Below, one piece after another: positions 48,181 to 57,822 of a DNA stretch of 64,000 bases. Positions within the stretch are counted from its first letter, which is position 1, and each line of letters opens with the position of its first letter. The stretch is from Cymbidium sinense (taxonomy: Eukaryota > Streptophyta > Magnoliopsida > Asparagales > Orchidaceae), in NCBI GenBank assembly GCA_021442155.1, contig CM038222.1, positions 18,052,923 to 18,116,922 of the forward strand, written 5' to 3'. Both the position numbers and the translations under genes were made by a program. Below the pieces are notes generated by a model that saw only the letters and a program-made list of their open reading frames with translations, searched no databases and was not told where the DNA came from.

Positions 48181-49739
48181 TGCTACTCAACCATGGATCT
48201 GATGTCTTTTTCCTATATGGAGGTACTTTCCACTACCTTCCTATACATGCTAGTGCTACCTTGCTCAACAGGAGGCAAGGTCTTGGCTGGGTTCAAGACA
48301 TGCACTAACTCAAGCTGACTAATGTCGGTTGTAGTAGGTTGAACTGCTGGGGCTTATTTTTGGAGTACTAAGACTACTACTAATAAGTCTTTTAACTACC
48401 ATGACATCCTATCTATCTGCTCATCTTTCTACCTCAACTGATGTCGGTGATGTTGGGCTGATTGGGTGGTGTCTTCCTGATCAACCTCATCACCTTCAAT
48501 GGCTTACTGCTCCCTGAGAAGAGATCCTCTAGTATCTACCATATAGACTCCAACAGAGTCTCCCAATATAGCTACATCACCAACGGGGTTTGCTTCTCCC
48601 TAGATATGGCCTTCATGGCCTTTGATAAAATTGGAGATGGTATGACATGGACTAGTGATGGCGGACGGGGGGTAGAGCAGTGTGGTGGAGACACCATCAA
48701 CTCTCTATGAATAGGAGCTATACTCCTATGATGACTGGTCTCAGTAAGTAATATTCTATCAGTATGGTCAGCACAGGTAGCGCTCCAAGGTTGAAATCAA
48801 TAAGTGTAGAAGCTACTGACTGGCGATTGACCCTCCGCCTCTCCCTACTGGTAATGTGAGCAGATGTGTGGGCCTTTATGGCCCTCTCCTGACGAATATG
48901 TTTCCCCACACTATGAGGGATAATGGACCTCAAATCAAATTGAGCTCTAAACTTTGAATGTGCATAAGCTCCATCAACCTAGCACAAAACTGATTGGAGG
49001 ACAACATACAACTTCTTGCTCTGAGTAACTGATGGCTAATGTTGGACCATTGGTGGGGGTGATGTACGTATCCTCCTAACATCCTCTCTATCTAACCTAG
49101 AGAGGATAAAACTAGTTTACTGTAACCAGTAGTGAAGTAAAAACAAAAAACATTTCAATAGTTAAACGGGTGGCTGCCTCCATCTCCCTGGTAATCCTAG
49201 TGTGATATCGCTTGATCATGTGGTTTTTTTCCTTACCTATGTTCTGGTAGGATGGAAGGAGTGAAAGCAAGACCCGTACTTAAAATTAGGGGAGGTAATC
49301 CCTAAGATCAGGGAAGCCTTACCCTTAGAGGGTACTAATGAGAGGGTCCTAGCAATCACTGGAGTAGCACGAGAAACCATAGGGTGCATTGAAACTATGG
49401 CTGACACTGCTGGTACTATCACTACTGAAGCCAGTGGGACTGCCATTGCTTTCCTTCAATAAGGAGATGTTAAAATTAGAAGATAGATCAATTTGGATGA
49501 CCGGCTTCTGCCCGGCCACCACTATCCTATTGATAGTCATGAGGGGAGTGCCCACACATGTAATCCTCACTCCCTCAAATCCCTTACCGAAATGGATAAG
49601 GTTTGTATGATCTAATTGGGGGAAGTTGGCCTGGTCCAAAGTCAAATTCATGCCATGAGGGAAAGTGAAAACTAATTTTTGCAAGCTTGCCATTTCGATC
49701 AACGCAAAGGCGGAAACTAATCAGAATGTATATAACTCA
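48181..49739 (-). pseudogene. Gypsy copy C upstream gag or unknown ORF region
   Basis: Minus-strand frames 49702-49349 (MIEMASLQKLVFTFPHGMNL..), 49446-49237 and 48933-48718 are joined only by frameshifts. I do not recognise a domain. Position (5' of the capsid part, 3' of the hairpin-array leader) suggests the N-terminal gag region or an accessory ORF, as some Tat/Ogre elements have an extra ORF before gag. The start MIEMASLQ at 49702 is the first reasonable ATG after the leader. Confidence 0.4.
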
Positions 49740-52085
49740 TGGTGAGAATCTGCAATAGGAAATGAGTTTGGATCAGATTTCTATCTTTGTTGATTCTTGA
49801 ATTTGAATTAAAAATTTGAACCCACATCGAACATCTTGGAAGTGTTAAGTGGGGTTCAAATGGATTTGAGAAGATTTAGAAATTTGATTGAAAGAGTAAT
49901 TTTTTTAATATGAATCCAACTTAACAAATTTGGGTATCTTGAAAAGCGGATTCAAATAATTTTAGAAGGATGCTTCCATAGGTTCATGTTTTTTTGAATT
50001 TAGAGATTATGATTTGAGGGCCCTTTTCTTTAACAAATTTGGGTTTGCTAAAGTAAGGGTCAATTATTTTTCTTTTTGATTGATGATTTTGGAATTTTAC
50101 TCAATTAGAAAATTTGGGTATGCCAAGTGAAGTGTTTGAAAACAATTATTTCTTTTTGTGAATTGTTGTTTGATTTTAAAAATTGGAATTCCCATTTATC
50201 AAATTTAGGTATGCTAAGAGAAGAACCCAAGTGTGTTTTGTTTGATTTTTGAAAATAAGATTCTTAGAAAATTTGGGTATGTTAAGAAAATTCTAAGTGT
50301 TTCATTTATTTTTGGATGTTTTGAATTTTGAAAGAGTAGGATCCTTAGCAAATTTGGGTATGCTAAAGAAATCCTAATGTGTTTCGTTTTGTTTTGATTT
50401 GATTGAAAGTGGAGACTTTACTTTACCAAATATGGTATGCTAAAGATGAAGTACCACTTAGTTTTGTGAAACAAAATTTTCACTTAGCAAATTTGAGAAT
50501 GCTAAATGAAGTTCCAAATGATATGTTCAAAATTTTGGATTTGGTTTTGAAATAGGAAACTTCTCCTTAGCAAATTTGGTATGCTAAAAAATAAAGTTCC
50601 AAATTTGCTAAGTGAAGTTCCAAATATATTTTGAATAATTTTTATTTTGAAGTTGGAGACTTCACTTAGAAAATTTGGGTATGCTAAATGAAGTTCCAAA
50701 TGTGTTTAAATTTTTTTTTTTATTTTGAATTTGGAAACTTGACTTAGCAAATATGAGTATGCTAGATGGAGTTCCAAATATGTTTCAAAATTTTTGGTTT
50801 TGAATTTGGAGACTTCACTTAGCAAATTTGAGTATGTTAAATGAAGTTCCAAATGTGTTTGAAAGTTTTTTATTTTGGATTTAGAAACTTCACTTCACAA
50901 ACTTGAGTATGCTAAATGAGGTTCCAAATGTATTTGAAAATTTTTGATTTTGAATTTGGAGACTTTACTTAGCAAATTTGAGTATGCTAAATGAAGTTCC
51001 AAATGTGTTTGAAAGTTTTTGATTTTGGAATTTGGAGACTTCACTTAGCAAATTTGAGTTTGCTAAATTGAAGTCCCAAATGTGTTTGGAAATTTTTGGT
51101 TTTGAAATTGGAGACTTCACTTAACAAATTAGAGTATGCTAAATGAAGTTCCAAATGAGCTTGAAAAAAAATTTTTGATTTTGAATTTGGAGACTTCACT
51201 TAAAAAATTTGAGTATGCTAAATGAAGTTCCAAATGTGTTTGAAAATCTTTGATTTTGGATTTGGAGAGTTTGCTTAACAAATTTGAGTATGCTAAATGA
51301 AGTTCCAAATGTGTTTTGAATTTTGAAAATATGATTGTTAAGTTTTGATTTTTGAAAAGAAGGTTTCCATTCAATAAATTTGGGTATGTAAGGATGGAAA
51401 TCAATCTTATTTTTGCAAATGTGAAAATTTTATTTTGTGTGTGATTATTTATTTTTGAAAGAGGGAATTCCAACTTAAACATATGTGGGATATGTTTAAG
51501 TGGGATTTCTAAATGATGTTATTTTTACTTGGGAATGAAATCCTCATTCAATAAATTTGAGTATATTGAATGAAGATATCCATATGTGCTTTTGAAAAAT
51601 TTAATTTTATTTGAAAATGAAACTTTCATTCAATAAGTGTGAGTGTATTTAATGGAAAGGTTCATGTGTGCTTTTTGAAAGTTTTATTTTTGGATTTTGA
51701 TTTTGATTTTTTGGAAAGATGATTGCTCATTTTATTTTGAAAATGAAATCTTCATCAAAATGAATTAAAGGAAGATGTTCATTTGTGCTTTTGGAAAAGA
51801 TTGTTAGTTTTAGTTTTGAAAATTTCTACATGTAATAATTATGAGAATTGTTAAATGAGAGTAATTTAAGAAAATTTTTGTGGAAAATATTTTATTATGT
51901 GCATCTTTTTTTGAAAGAGTGCTTTTTGAAAAGTAAGACTTTTATGAAAAATTTATTTTATCTTTATTATTTTAGAATGAATCTTTCCTTATCTTAAAAT
52001 ATGATAAGAAGGAAGTTTTTAAATGTTTTCTTTTTATTTAGGTTTTATTATTTTTACCCATTGGAGAACCCAATGAGGGTTTCAA
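49740..52085. repeat. Hairpin minisatellite, about 75-bp units, in leader of gypsy copy C
   Basis: About two dozen units from roughly 49815 to 52075, spaced mostly 65-110 bp, with a typical period of 75. The common unit has a left arm ACTTCACTTAGCA, a loop AATTTGAGTA and a right arm TGCTAAATGAAGT: a stem of two 6-bp blocks around one mismatch (for example 51038-51074). Divergent units have other stems that still pair: TTTGAACCC/GGGTTCAAA (49815-49823 with 49852-49860), TGAATCC/GGATTCA (49911-49917 with 49948-49954), TTTCCAT/ATGGAAA (51364-51370 with 51394-51400), ACTTAAACATAT/ATATGTTTAAGT (51473-51484 with 51490-51501), TCATTCAATA/TATTGAATGA (51544-51553 with 51564-51573). The loop AATTT(G)GRGTA persists in most. 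In the element's sense (minus strand) this would be leader RNA between the 5' end and gag. No open frame of interest. Confidence 0.85.
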
Positions 52086-52196
52086 GACCAACACAGAGTG
52101 AGGTCCTCAAACCTAAAGATGTAGGCTAACTCAACATAAGAATGAAATAAGCTAAGTGACAATGGAAAGAAAGATAGTCTTGGATTCATACCAAAG
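52086..52196 (-). other. End of copy C leader; possible primer-binding site
   Basis: About 110 bp of ordinary sequence between the hairpin array and the telomere-like array. On the minus strand, TTTGGTATGAATCCAAGAC lies at about 52166-52184, in the place where a primer-binding site (starting TGG) would follow a 5' LTR. I could not match it to a particular tRNA. The telomere-like array starts about 13 bp beyond, so the 5' LTR is missing. Confidence 0.25.
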
Positions 52197-53814
52197 CCTA
52201 AAACCCTAAAGCCTAAACACTAAACCCTAAACCCTAAACCTTAAAACCCTAAACCTTAAACCCTAAACATTAAACCCTAAACCATAAAACCTACAACCCT
52301 AGTGCTAAACCCCAAACCCTAAAGCCAAAACCCTAAAAACCAAAAAACCTAAACCTAAACTAAATAAAACCTAAAAATAAAATAAATAATAAACATAAAC
52401 TTAAATAAAATTTGAAAAAAAAACTAAAATAAAAACCAAAGCTATAGCCTAAACAAAAACCTAAATATAAAATAAAATAAAATAATAAAAAAACTAAAAT
52501 AAAATAAATAAATAAACTAAAATAAAATAAATAAAAATCTAAACTAAATAAAGAAACCTAAAATAAATAAACTAGATAAAAATTAAAATTAAAATAAACT
52601 AAAATAAATAAAAAATAAACTAAATAAACTTAAACTTACGAATATATTTTATTTAAAATAATTATAAAATTATAAAATTTAAAACATAAAAAATTAAGAA
52701 AACCTTAACCCTAAACCCTATACCCTAAACTATAAAAACCTTAAACCCTAAACCATAAACCCTAAATTTACCCTAAACCTTAAACCATAAACCCTAAACC
52801 ATAAACCCTAAACATTAAACCCTAAAACCCTAAACTTAAACCCTAAACTAACCCTAAGCCCTAAACCCTAAACCATAAAAAACCTAAGCTCTAAACTAAC
52901 CCTAATCCTTAAACCTTAAACCATAAACCCTAAAAAACCCTTACAACCCTAAACCCTAAAGCCTAAACACTAAACCTTAAACCCTAAACCCTAACCCTAA
53001 ACCGTAAACCCTAAAACCCTAAACCCAAAACCATAAACCATAAACCTTAAACCATACACCCTAAAAACCTAAAAACCTAAACCTAAACTAAATAAAACCT
53101 ATAAATAAAATAAGTAAAAATACCTAAACCTAAATAAAATAAAATAAAAATCTAAACTAAAACATATTCCAAAACCTAAACTAAAATAAACTAAAAATAA
53201 ACCTAAACCTAAACTACAAAATAAAACCTAAAAATAAGCCTAAAATATAAACCTAAAACCTTAATTTAAATAAATAAAATAAAAACATAAACTTAAACCT
53301 AAAAATGAAAAAAAACCTAAACCCAATAATAAGATAAAAACAAAACTCAACTAAAAAATAAACCTAAACCTAAAAAGTAAATAAAAATAAAAAATAAACT
53401 AAAATAAATAAACTAAACTAAATAAGAATAAAAAAGTAAAAATAAATACAAATAAAAAGTAAAATAAACCCAGATAAATAAAAAATTAACTAAATAAACT
53501 AAACCTATTGGTTTACTTAATTTTTTTTAAAAAAAAACTTTAAAACCTAAATACTATACCCTAAACCCTAAACCATATAACTTACCTTAAACCCTAGACC
53601 CTAAACGTACCACCCTAAACTAACTACCCTAAACCATATACCCTAAACCCTAAACACTAAACCCTAAATCCTAAAAACCCTACACCTTAAACACTAAACT
53701 TATCATAAACCCTAAACCCTAACCCTAACCCTAAACCCTAAACCCTAAACACTAAACCCTAAAACCCAAAACCCTAAACCCTAAACCCTAAATTAACCTT
53801 AAACCTTAAACCCT

Positions 53815-54300
53815 AAGAATGGGAAGAAATTAATGGCAGAAACATCACCGTCAACTAGGCTCAGTCTAGATTTATCAGTGGAGGTGAAAGCGGAGGCGGT
53901 GGTTATCGCAGTGGTGGTGGGGGATCTAGAGGTGCTGATGGATATGGAGGTGGTGGCCGGAGCAGTGTTGGTTATGGAGGTGGGAAGAGTGACGAAGGTT
54001 ACAATCGTGGAGGTGGCGGAGGGAGAGATCAGGGATATGATGGCGAATCTTACTACTCGAGAGGCGGGGGTGGTTTTGATGGAAAGTTGAGAAACTTAGG
54101 AACGACCGATCCGATCTGCTGCTTATGAAACTTTCTTTATAGTAGATATAATTCTACTTATATTGGGTTTTTAATTTTCTCTATGGGGCTCATTTCTTAT
54201 CTATGTCATCGCTTGTGTCTTAGAAAACTTGGGGTGCTACTTAGTTAATGAAATTGAAAGGAAGAAATGTTGAATATGAATTTATTCTCTATTAAAAAAT
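53815..54300 (+). pseudogene. Glycine-rich RNA-binding protein 3'-end pseudogene, copy 3 (best preserved)
   Basis: The plus-strand frame reads NGRNITVN, a TAG stop in place of Glu, AQSR, then an unbroken Gly-rich tail: SGGGGSRGADGYGGG, RSSVGYGGGKSDEGYNRGG, RDQGYDGESYYSRGGGG, FDGKLRN. This is the end of the RRM plus the Gly/Arg/Tyr-rich C-terminus of a plant GRP7/8-type RNA-binding protein. Apart from the stop the tail frame is open to about 54125. A 3' UTR-like segment of about 175 bp ends in TTCTCTATTAAAAAA. The other frame (53833-54090) that looks Val/Glu-rich is a shadow. There is no RRM and no promoter, so it is a pseudogene. Confidence 0.88.
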
Positions 54301-55309
54301 ACTTTAGACCCTAAACCCTAAACTAACCCCAAACCATAAATTGTAAACCCTAAAAACCTAAAAACCTAAATTGAAACTAAATAAAACCTAAAATTAAAAT
54401 AAATAAAAGAAGCTAAACCTAAATAAAATAGAAAAAATAAAATGAAATAAAAACCTGAACTAAAACCTAAACCTAAACATAAAAATAAAATAAAATAAAA
54501 CATAAAAATAAACTAAAATAAAATAAATAAAAACCTAAACTAAACTAAAAAGAATCAAAAACCTAAATAAAATGAAAACTAAAAATAAATAAACATATAA
54601 TAAAATAAAATAAAAACTAAAAAAACATAAACCTAAAAAATAAACCTAAAAATTAAACCTAAAAATAAATAAAAAGTAAAACGTAAACCCTAAACTAAAG
54701 AAAAACCTAAATCTAAAATAAGACTAAAATAAACAAAATAAAATAAACCAAAACCTAAACTAAAATAAATGAAACCCTAACCTAAACTTCAATAAAATAA
54801 AATTAAAAAAACTAAAAATAAACCTAAACCTAGACTAAAAAATGAAACCTAAAAATAATCCTAAAATAAAAACCTAAAACATAAACTTAAAAAATATAAT
54901 AAAAACCTAAACCTAAACCTAAAAATAAAAAATAACTCCTAAACACAAAAGATAAAATTAAAATAAAAATCATCTAAAAAATACACATAAACCTACATAA
55001 TAATAAAAAATAAAACCTAAACTAAAATAAAAAAACTCAAACAAATAAAAAATAAACAAAATTAACTAAATAAACCTTATCCTTCTAGTTTACTTAATTT
55101 TTTTTTAAAAAAACCCTAAACCATAAATCCTAAACCTACAACCCTAAACTTACAACCCTAAACTCTAAACCCTAAACCCTAAACTCTAAAACACTAAACC
55201 CTAAACCCTAAACCCTAAACCCTAAAACCATAAACCCTAAACCCTAAAACCTGCAACCCTGAACCCTCAACCCCAAACCCTAAACCCAAAAATCTGAACC
55301 TTAAAACTT

Positions 55310-55800
55310 AATAATGGGCAAAACCATAATGGTAGGAACATCACCATCAACTAAGATCAATCTAGATCTATCGGTGGAGGCAAAGGTAAGGCAACAGTTA
55401 TTATAGTGGTCGTGGGGGATCTAGAGGTGTTGGTGGATAAGGAGGTGGTAGTCAAAGTAGTGGTGATTATGGAGGTGGGAGGAGCGATGAAGGTTAAAGT
55501 CAAGATGGTGAATGAAGGAGAGATCGGGGATATGATGGCAGATCCTGCTACTTGAGAGGAGGGGGTTAGTTATGATGGGAACTAGAGAAACTGAAGAATA
55601 ACTAATTTGAATCTGCTGCTTATGGAACTGTGTCATTACAATAGAGATGGTTCTACTTATCTTGGGTTTTTCATTTATTCTATGGGTGCTCATTTTTTAT
55701 CTATGCCATCACTCATGTCTTAGAAAACTTAGGGTGCTACTTGGTTGATGAAATTTAAAAGAAGAAATGTTGAATATAAATTTATTCTCTATTAAAAAAA
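55310..55800 (+). pseudogene. Glycine-rich RNA-binding protein 3'-end pseudogene, copy 4
   Basis: Starts AATAATGGGCA.. (compare AAGAATGGG in the others); the frame NGRNITIN is followed by TAA at the shared stop position, then DQSRSIGGG. Frameshifts and stops interrupt the Gly-rich tail near 55397, 55438 and 55494. The 3' UTR-like part ends with TTCTCTATTAAAAAAACC, identical to copies 2 and 3 at the junction. It lies about 1.5 kb from copy 3 in the same orientation. Confidence 0.82.
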
Positions 55801-56294
55801 CCTTAAACCCTAATCCCTAAACTAAAACTTAAAACATAAACCTAAATTGTAAACCATAAACCCTAAACCCTAAAAACCCTAAACTCTAAATACTAAACCA
55901 TAAACCCTAAACTCTAAACCCTAATTCATAAACCCTAAACCCTAAAACCTAAACCCTAAAACCTTAAATCCAAAACTCCAAACCCTAAACCCTAAATCCT
56001 AAATCTTAAAACCCTAAATCCTAAACCCTAAAACCCTACTGTAAACCCTAAACCCTAAAACCCTAAATCCTAAACCATAAAAACCTAAACTATAAACCCT
56101 ATAACCCCTAACTCTGACCTAATAACCTAAACAAACCAAAAAACACTGTGCAGTTGCCTTCCCCCTTTCAAAAATCTGGTGATTTAACAACCCCATTTTC
56201 CTTCATCATTTCTCCTAGCTTTCATGTGGATTTTTGCTAGTAAGCCCTTCTTTCTTCGGCCTTTGGCCGGCTATCCTCCTCTCCCTTGATTTTG

Positions 56295-57822
56295 ATGGCT
56301 ACCATGGAGTCCGATCTTGCATTTGGCAAAGCTAAATTGATGATTTTTGCTGCTCCTCTTAGGACAAATTTTTTGTTGGGTAAATCTAAGGTTGTTTCTT
56401 CTAAATCCTTCAAACATGCCTTATCTAGTAAGGATGCTTCAACCTACCCTAAATTTTTGGTTAATCTTGTTCATACAACTTTTAAAGGCGTTCTGGCTAT
56501 AATAAGTTTTGATTTGGATATTGAGAAACTCGTTGAACCTTATGCCTTTACTCTGATTGGTAAATTTTCTTTTTGTTGACATAATATGGAAGAAATTCAA
56601 TTTTTCTTTCATGATTTAAAGATTTCTGGTGCATTTTTAGTCAGTTTGTTGGATGGTTGTCATGACGTCATTAAGTTATCAAATGATCTTGGCTATAACC
56701 AGATTTTCACTCATCATTCTTATTATGTTAAAAATTATCAAATGCGTATTCTTAAATGGACTCTTTTTTTCACATTCAAGAAGAATCTCCTATAGTGCTG
56801 GTTTGGATTGCTTGCCTAATCTTAGGATTCATTTTGTTAATTATCAATTTCATCATGAAGTTGGGTCTATTTTTGGTATACCTTTACAAATTGACCAAGC
56901 AACTGTGGCTATGTCTTGGCCTTCAGTTGCTCATATCCTTGTTAAAATTGACGTTACAAAGAAGTTTCCTGATTTGGATAGGGTTTCAAAAGTATGGTTA
57001 TTTTCAGTCGGTTGAATTTGAAAACCATCCCATTTTTTGCAATCACTGCAAAACCCATGGCCATGTCTTTTCGGATTGTTTCATTGCTCATCCTCAACTT
57101 AAGAAAAAATTTGTTAAAATTCCTAAGCTGATTGATCAATTTGGAGATCATTTAAGTGATAAAAATAAATTTTCTACTTCTTCCAGAAAAGATAAAGATG
57201 TTGTCGATGATATTCTGAATCTTTCTAATGCTTTACCTCTTGAGAATGGTTTTGAAAATGCTACTAGAAATGAAGATGTTATTTTGAATGAAACTAGATT
57301 TCAACTACTTGTCTTCCTTTGCTTTTAGGAATTGTGCAAGTTGATGCTAATCCTATTTTGATTTCTTCCTTTAAAGATACTTCTATTTTACAACTTGAAA
57401 ATTTTAAAGATAAAGTTTCTCTTTTTTATTTTCAAGAACCTCTAAAATAAAATGATGATTTAAATTCTTTAAATATGGAAGATGTTGATGGTATGGATAC
57501 GATGGATTTCGTGCAAGCTATTTCTTACTTGTTTTACAAATCTATTTCTGCTCCTTCTTTAACAACTAATTCTGATGGCACTTTGCCTATGCTTTCTTTT
57601 CAATTAATGGATAAAAATGCTTTAGTGCTTTATCAGTTGGAATCTCCTACCAAATCTATAGTTGTTAAAATGTTTAATGCTTCTTCTAATGATGAATCTT
57701 TGGGAAATGAAATTGGTTTTCAAACTATTTTTGTGAAAAAGAAAAAAATGTTCAAAAATTTTCCTCCTAAAGTTTCTAGATCAACTCGATCTTCTTCGTC
57801 TTCTTTACCCAATAAGAATTAA
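56295..57822 (+). pseudogene. LINE 2 ORF1 (DUF4283-like domain and CCHC knuckle)
   Basis: Start MATMESDLAFGKAKL at 56295. The DUF4283-like part continues as ALIGKF-like, FFHDLKISGAFLVSLLDG and QMRILKW, then after a frameshift near 56765 ESPIVLVWI, GLDCLPNLRIHFVN, GIPLQIDQATVAMSWPSVAH and ILVKIDVTKKF. An intact CX2CX4HX4C zinc knuckle follows (CNHCKTHGHVFSDC, 57038-57079). The C-terminal linker is Ser/Asn/Asp-rich and ends SRSTRSSSSSLPNKN. Stops at 56577 and elsewhere break it. These proteins bind LINE RNA and help reverse transcription at the target. Its final TAA overlaps the ATG of ORF2 (TAATG at 57820-57824). Confidence 0.82.

Larger units (their letters stand above)
52197..56139 (+). repeat. 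Telomere-type higher-order repeat array (CCCTAAA on + strand)
   Basis: Alternating CCCTAAA blocks (about 52197-52340, 52700-53080, 53535-53814, 54301-54355, 55110-55309, 55801-56139) and AT-rich AAATAAA/CCTAAAC blocks (52350-52640, 53090-53505, 54360-55085). The linker GTTTACTTAATTTTTTTTAA ends the AT-rich block at about 53505 and 55090. Two units, each with one glycine-rich-protein pseudogene, have starts about 1.5 kb apart (53815 and about 55310). The first part (52197-53090) has the same AT/CCCTAAA pattern without a pseudogene. LINE 2 interrupts the last CCCTAAA block. Confidence 0.9.

Noticed and set aside
49815..52075. CRISPR array
   Set aside because: Plant nuclear context, units and the parts between them are all related, no unique spacers and no cas genes; it is a diverged minisatellite of hairpins.
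53833..54090. Val/Glu-rich protein of 85 residues
   Set aside because: It is the shadow frame of the glycine-rich tail of the pseudogene in the neighbouring frame.
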